The position numbers and the translations under genes were made by a program. Shown one piece after another: positions 57,831 to 64,000 of a stretch of 64,000 bases of DNA (positions are counted from its first letter, which is position 1; each line of letters opens with the position of its first letter). The DNA comes from Pristionchus mayeri (taxonomy: Eukaryota > Nematoda > Chromadorea > Rhabditida > Neodiplogasteridae), in contig BTRK01000004.1 of the NCBI GenBank assembly GCA_036245805.1, positions 39,582,907 to 39,646,906 on the forward strand, read 5' to 3'. A model generated the notes under the pieces. The model was not told the origin of the DNA, did no database searches, and saw nothing but the letters and a program-made list of their open reading frames with translations.

Positions 57831-59954
57831 CCCGAGTAATGTTTGTAGAACTACTCGAGAGCTATCGATTAGTGGTCTTACTTTGGTCAAAAAAATACAG
57901 AGAGACTTCATGTTTTAATAGATTAAACTAACAAGGATTGTACATGGAGGATTGAAGTTCAAATTTGTAGTTGTAGGCTCGAGCTGTGAGGATCCCTCAA
58001 TATGTCACAGAAATGCGCCATAGAACAGTTTATAAAAAAATAAATATGAATACAACGTCTAGGGACGGGTTCGAAGAAATAAAAGTGATTCGACTGATCA
58101 AAGATTTCCCTCCACTCAATATTCGTATATTGATGAGTGCGTCGGATGAACTTGTTCTTGAGTCCCAGCCTCTCTATCTCTCTCGCTCCTCCCAACGCTG
58201 AATGGAACGACCTGTAGATATCGGAGATGAACAGTCAAATAAAAATCTATAAATATACAGAAAGTCTATATCCCACCTTGACGTGCTTGAGAAACTCGAG
58301 AAAATAATTTAAATAGAAATCGAGATCGTCCAGTTGAATTGAGTCGCCACGGTGGTAGTGCGTTTCACATTTATTATAAATGAATTGTCGTTAATCGCAT
58401 TCGTTTTTTTACGATAACAACGTTTCAAACAAAAATATATTTGATGGCAATCAAATATATCAATAGACATATCAATATATCAATAGATATATCAATTATC
58501 AATAGATCTCAAAAGCTGTGCATGAACTAATGATCCGCACCATTTCTTGAATTTATGAGTAGTCGAACGAATCGCTATCAATGCGGCAGACAATTCGCAC
58601 ACCTACCATCCATCACTTTCAAACCACCAGATTAGATCTCCATCACAATTAGCCTTCTCCTCCCTTCTCCACTCACACTATCTGATCTCTGTCTCCTCCA
58701 TCTGCAATGCCTGTTGCACTATTTTGATAACGAAGCGTCAGTTCGACTTTTCACCCTGAAATTTGAAGCTATCGTTTGTCATTTGAGTACACGAATCGGG
58801 GCTTCCGATCGTATCGGCCTCATTATGGTTCCACGCGAAGCCGCGACACTGCCAGACGCGCGTCTTGCAAATATCTGCGATCGCTTTCTGCAAAGAGCAA
58901 AGACCAAGCATCGGAAACACAGTTTTGTCCCCAAAAATCGTCTCAAAATGTCCATTGGAGATTTTTGCACATTTAGAAAAATACTACAACCCCAATGTTA
59001 TTAGCAGTTGCACTCCTCGTTAGCAATAGTGTAAACGAAATAAAGAGACTATTAAACACAATACCACGTTCACTCAATTAACCATCGATGAGACACAAAT
59101 TCAACTAGAATGCCACCATGTTTCACATTGACCTGCACAGCAACGCCATCAGGCAATATGAGCGCGAGTCCCTCATTTTCTGCGAATTAATTAATCAGAT
59201 CGGTTGAAGAATGCAGAATTTGAAATGATAAAGGTAAATAGGAACTTATTATTAGAATGGAACAACATTGTACATCAAAGAGCAGTTTACTACTCGCTCT
59301 TTTGGTAAATTTATGTTGTTGAACAAAATCATGCTACTATCAAAAACAATCCATCGATCACTCCCTTGGCTTCTCGAAACAGCACGAATTCAACTAGGGC
59401 ACACGCATTTTCCATGTAGTTCATTATTTGCACAGCAACGTCATCGGAGATCAGGAATACGAGAAGCTCATTTGTCTACATTGTTGATCTCAACGACGGA
59501 CATGTAGAAGCGCAGCAGCTGAATGCATTACAATGAATAGGAATTACTTTCTAGAACGGCCCCTAAGTGTATCAAAGACAAGAGTACGGCTCAAAATTTT
59601 GGCAAAACTGTGCGTCGCGAACTGCAAATTAAGGATTTTTAGGTCTAAGAATATCGCATCATCATTCTGGCCAGTTTGTTGTCATTTAAATGAGTGCTCC
59701 GGGGAATGTTCAGTCACCCATGGTGACAGTGTGGAAATTATAGAGGCCACTAACCCGAACAGAAATCACTTTGTCCGAAGTTCCACAGATGACTCTGAGG
59801 CTATTTACATACGCGCAAAGTTCATTGATAGCGCAGGGTCGTGGTTGATTCTTTTATGTTTCATTTGCTGTACTTCAAACTCGCCTCTTTCCCGGGCTAA
59901 ATTCGCTACAGTTTCCAATTGAGAGCGCAGAATTTGCGTTGTGGGACTCCCTAA

Positions 59955-62530
59955 CATTTATTCCCCGGAGCACTCCTTTAAGAGAGGCGCTCGGTAAGAC
60001 TCGACCACCCCGCGGACACGTTCATCTAGCAACAAGATCCCGAGGTCCATACTCGGGTGCTAGGAGTGCCTTAGGCTCATATTGCTCAAAACTACGGTTA
60101 TTATCTGATGGGGCCATTGTACGGAAAGAAAATCGATTCAAAGTTGAAAATGGTCGAAAAAACGCATTTCCAGAAGGCTGTAAGATGAATTCAATTTTCA
60201 AGTATCATTAGTCATGAGATGCCTTGAAAGCCTAAAAAACATATCTAGATGCTTTTCCAGTCTATTTTGAATACTATGTTTTCACTCAAAAAATCAAATT
60301 TTTCACTGCAATTGATGCCTTCCTTGGTTCCTCCAAAATTTTTTGTGCACACGTTATAGCCCGATGGTACCTGCCTTCATTCTACCCCAAGATATACTCA
60401 ATGGCTTTGTCGAAGTTCGAGATTTTTGAACTCGTAGATTTAACAGTGTTGATGTCGAACATGAAAACAATTGTCTTTGGTTGAACTGTAATTGAAATCG
60501 ATTTGATATGTAATGATTACAACTTATTTACTTTCGATACTTCATATAGCACTCAAATACCCCGAGTTTTGCTCAATTCTGAAAATTCGATTTTTGAGGA
60601 TCTGAATTTCCAAAAATTGTGCATCTTTATCTCAATAATTTGCTCCGGCTCCAATAAGTTTGACATGGAAATTGTAGTACGTACCATTCCGTATAATATC
60701 TTTGGTAAATAAAAATCACCAGCATTTTCGAAGTTCCTGATTTTCACGATTGAAATTTTCGCGAGATTCGCGAGAATTGAAATGTATCGAAATTGAATTT
60801 CGTCGGAAAAATGTCTTATATTCATGAGTCACCGGTTTAAATAAGTTGTATGCGTACATACCTATCTGAATATAGTGAAAATATTGCATAGTTTGACAGT
60901 TTCCGAGAATCGAAATATTTCAATTTCCAAAAAAAAAGAATTTTTTAAAACCTTGAAAACTGTGACTATTCTGGTGTAATAAAATTCCAATTATGATGTA
61001 CAGTACATTCTCAAGAAAGCCTTTCTACTATCTTTGTCAAATTTGCGAAAATCAAATTCATTTATATTTCGAGCTTTCTGATTTTGCCTAATGAATCGCA
61101 GATATTTGAAACTTCGAAAGCTTCATTGGTGATAATATTGTGGCCAATTAGAAATGTGATAGTGTATTGTCGATTGTTGCTAACATCAATTGGCGTTTGA
61201 TTTAGAAAGGCTAGATTTGAGGGAGGCAAATAATGAAATTAAATTCGTCCATAATCGGTTTTTTAACAAACTTGAAAATCGTATGTTATGTGGCTGTCAA
61301 TTTACAGTGCAGGACCGTTAACTCCGATATCCGTGGAAAACAAACAATAAAAATCGACATTATTGCCGAAATTCAATTTCGATACGTTTCGAATCTCGCG
61401 ATTTCAATTCTCGCGAATCTCGCGAAAATTTCAATCGTGAAAATCAAGAACTTCGAAAATTCTGGGTGATTCTTATTTAGCAAAGATATTGCACGGGATG
61501 GTACGTACTACAATTTCCATGTCAAACTTATTGGAGCCGGAGCAAAATTATTCAGATAAAGACGCACAATTTTTGGAAATTCAGATCATTTTCAGAATTG
61601 AGCTAAACTTGGGATATTTGAGTGTTATATGAAGTGTCGAAAGTAAGTAAGTTGTAATCATTACTTATCGAATCGATTTCAATTACAGTTGAACCAAACA
61701 CAATTGTTTTCATGTTCGACATCAGCACTGTTAAATCTACAAGTTCAAAAATCTCGAACTTAGACAAAGCCGTTGAGTATGTCTTGGGGTAGAATGAAGT
61801 CAGGTACCATCGGGCTACAACGTGTGCACAAAAACTATTGGAGGAACCAAGGAAGGCATCAATTGCAGTGAAAAATTTGATTTTTTGAGTGAAAACATAG
61901 TATTCAAAATTGACTGGAAAAGCATCTAGATATGTTTTTTTAGGCTTTCACAGCATCAGATGACTAATGCTACTTGAAAACTGAATCCATCGTTCTGAAA
62001 ATATGTTTTTTCGACCATTTTCAACTTTGAATCGATTTTCTTTCCGTACAATGGCCCCATCAGATAATAACCGTAGTTTTGAGCAATATTATATATTTTA
62101 TCTACGCTCGGCGGCGCAACGAAACACGAATAATTAATCATGTGTTATGATACAATATAGTTGACTCTCCTCACACTGAGGTCGAAATACGATAGGAAGG
62201 GGGGAATGAGGGGGAAGGAGGTGCAATCGTAAAATGCGAAGATCCAATCGGCTGGTCTCATCTGTCTTCGTCTAATCTGATGGGGAGTTTTATCGAGGAG
62301 GAGGCACTCGAGGTAGACCAGGTAGACTCTGCTCCGAGAACCAGCGTCAGGGGATCTCTAAAGGGGGGGGGAGTGAGAGTGAAGGAATGTGGTAAGGTAG
62401 TGGAAGGAGGGTATGTGTGCCTAAAGCACTCCTAGCACCCGAGTATGGACCTCGGAATCTTGTTGCTAGAGGATCGTGTCCGCGGGGTACTCAATATGAT
62501 CGAGTCTTACGGAACGGGTCTCTTAATACA
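59955..62530. mobile_element. Fold-back element of about 2 kb with an outer inverted repeat
   Basis: Inner arms are about 60080-60840 and 61370-62095 (TTATTATCTGATGGGGCCAT at 60099 mirrored near 62050), folding near 61087. Outside these, 59955-60075 is mirrored by 62417-62530 (AGGAGTGC, ACTCGGGTGCTAG, GTGTCCGCGGGG) on a shifted axis near 61242. About 310 bases (62100-62415) are therefore extra on the right, probably a later insertion into one large TIR element. No transposase frame. Confidence 0.7.
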
Positions 62531-63381
62531 TGTAAGCTAAAGGTCATCGATCATGTATCCGCAGTCCCTTGGCGACGGCCAGCTCATGAATGTCGTCACG
62601 TCCCAAGTGGAGCAGATCGCGATCAGAAATATCGTTCGCCTGAAGGAAAAAGGTTAAAAATCAGGAGTGCTGTTATGACTGTTGCGATTACACAATATGG
62701 AAAAAATGAATGTATTATCAAAGACAGTCCAACGTTCACTCCCTTGATCACTCAATGTGGCACGAATTCACCAAATGCGCGATTTTTTCGAGTTGAGCAG
62801 GACTTGTACAGTAGCGTCTTCAGTGAAAAGGAGCGTCTCTTATTTTTCTGCCACTCCATGCTTTATCAAGAACGGCAGAGCTTGAAGAAGCACATTTTGA
62901 ATGTGTACACACAAATTGGAATTTATTTCGAGAACGCAACACCAAACCATCGAAGAAAAGAGTACTTACTCCTCGCTATTTTGGCAAATATGTGTCACGC
63001 GAATTCAGCGGTGTAAATTTTGGATTTTAAACTTTTTTTTCATGCGTTGCTCGCGATCTTTCATACTTACAAATGCATGCTCGAGTACCCCTCGATGTAT
63101 TCGACATTACTGATTAAGATTATGAATCTAAAATCACATCTAAGATTATGAATATGAATCTAAAATCAAACATACATGAGCATAATTATCCGAGACCGCA
63201 TACCGCATGAAATAGTTCGATTATATTGCTTTGTGTGTCCCAGATCGACGACGCCCAGCTCCTGGAGGTCACAACGCTTCGGGTGGATCAGCTAGCGGCC
63301 TGTGATATCGCTCGCATGAAAGAAAGTATTCAAAGGTTATCAAACACAACTTGAAGTAACACAAAAATAGAAGGTCGTTGA

Positions 63382-63623
63382 TTTAAGGAGGAGTAAATGC
63401 AAAGGCGCGCCCGGTTGGAATATGTTTCATCTAGGGACGCACTATCTTCAAGTCGCGTGCTATCTCGCCCCCTTCCCCGAGCTTTCCCTGATCGCCAACT
63501 AGCTATAACTCTGTTCGGAATGAAGATTTCAATGTGAAAATCTCTGAGCTTCTTATCGTTGTGGAGCTCTATGCCGTGCATGTGATTGCTTAAAAATGAA
63601 TTTTTAATTTACTCCTCCTTTAA
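63382..63623. mobile_element. TTTAAAGGAGGA-family MITE, third copy
   Basis: Ends TTTAAGGAGGAGTAAATGC and TTTACTCCTCCTTTAA, and shares GCGCGCCCGGTTGGAATATG with 52683-52936. It interrupts an array B unit. Confidence 0.85.
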
Positions 63624-64000
63624 CATGGTATTATTTATTGTTTTGCGCCGATGAAAATCGCTCATAAGTGAGTCTCGGAGGGATTGCTAATCCATTTGGC
63701 AAGTCGATGCAACACGAATTCAGCGTTGCAAATTTAGGAGGCTAACTTTCACGCTTTTAATAAATTACACAATAACTTCCCCCAAAGATCAGAAATGCTC
63801 TTCTCTCCATTCCTGGCACACTCGACTTCTGGTCAGAGAGCATTGGAATTTATTGCAAGAACAATTTGATTCACGGAGGTTGACAAAAGTCAACCTCCGC
63901 AAATCAAAATAAAGTAATGAAGACGAAAAAAAATATCATGTACTAAATTTAAGAAAAATTTGAGAACTTACGGAGACGCCCAGTTGAATTACATGACCCG

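Larger units (their letters stand above)
58300..64000 (+). repeat. Array B: degenerate tandem units with a GDxQL block
   Basis: A coding-like block recurs on the plus strand: GDGQLMNVVTSQVEQIAIRN at about 62571, DAQLLEVTTLRVDQLA at about 63252, GDAQLNYMTR at about 63970, and a weaker match near 58330. The last three are spaced 681 and 718 bases. A second component, ACGTTCACTCCCTTGATCA followed by CACGAATTC, recurs near 59070, 59355, 62733 and 63710. The block at 63252 follows a CCCAG acceptor-like site. I do not recognise the protein. No complete gene can be assembled; the 199-codon frame at 62417-63016 mixes several components. Stretches between have no other supported gene. Confidence 0.5.

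Noticed and set aside
58277..58360. Possible minus-strand exon reading DSIQLDDLDFYLNYFLEFLK with a good donor
   Set aside because: No AG acceptor or ATG lies upstream before an in-frame stop, and the region matches array B on the plus strand, so I did not call a gene.
62417..63016. 199-codon plus-strand frame
   Set aside because: It crosses an outer inverted repeat and several array B components in different frames; no consistent protein signal along its length.

Overview
The window looks like nuclear DNA of a nematode, probably a rhabditid. It has many small exons with GT-AG introns ending in TTTCAG/TTGCAG, intronic TACGGTAG/TACTGTAG repeats of the kind seen in Caenorhabditis introns, eukaryotic tRNA genes, mariner-, hAT- and RTE-type elements, and two genes recognisable from spliced exons. 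There are no bacterial operons, ribosome binding sites or CRISPR arrays. The species cannot be named from sequence alone. Most open frames of 60-120 codons here lie in repeats or introns and are not genes.

Layout. (1) 40-8819, plus strand: the 3' part of a class XVIII (MYO18-like) myosin heavy chain gene, about 19 coiled-coil exons. The motor domain lies off the left edge. The first intron is packed with fold-back elements. (2) 9715-9786: a decayed tRNA-Glu. (3) about 10.65-17.0 kb: an array of degenerate composite repeats (array A), with a 546-bp hairpin element inserted at 16.1 kb. (4) 18.35-23.77 kb: a second, broken copy of the myosin tail, with early exons deleted, a frameshift, a nonsense codon, and two mariner-like and one hAT-like insertion, followed by another decayed tRNA-Glu. 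Homology between the two copies runs to about 10.07 and 24.87 kb. (5) 21177-37618: two very large inverted repeats back to back (arms 4190 bp with a 942-bp spacer, then arms 3115 bp with a 621-bp spacer), joined by a 257-bp direct copy of part of the first. The second contains an RTE-clade non-LTR retrotransposon, so its reverse transcriptase appears once on each strand. The arms look identical wherever compared. Either this is a recent replication/template-switch rearrangement or it is an amplification/assembly chimera, and the sequence alone cannot separate the two. (6) 37.6-41.2 kb: a second block of array A. (7) 41231-42989: a TIR element with a TA target site, carrying nested insertions and a tRNA-like segment. 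(8) 43508-56785, minus strand: a gene of about 20 exons for a polytopic membrane protein that I read as an otopetrin-like proton channel. Its large introns hold fold-back elements and tRNA-Gly/tRNA-Glu genes. (9) 57324-57395: an intact tRNA-Glu. (10) 58.3-64.0 kb: a second kind of degenerate tandem array (array B), interrupted by a fold-back element of about 2 kb.

The two genes show no functional relationship. The window is mainly a record of duplication, inversion and transposon insertion beside a myosin gene. The parts that could be new are the linked palindromes, array A with its recurring acidic/serine-rich reading frame, array B with its recurring GDxQL-type block, and several non-autonomous element families.
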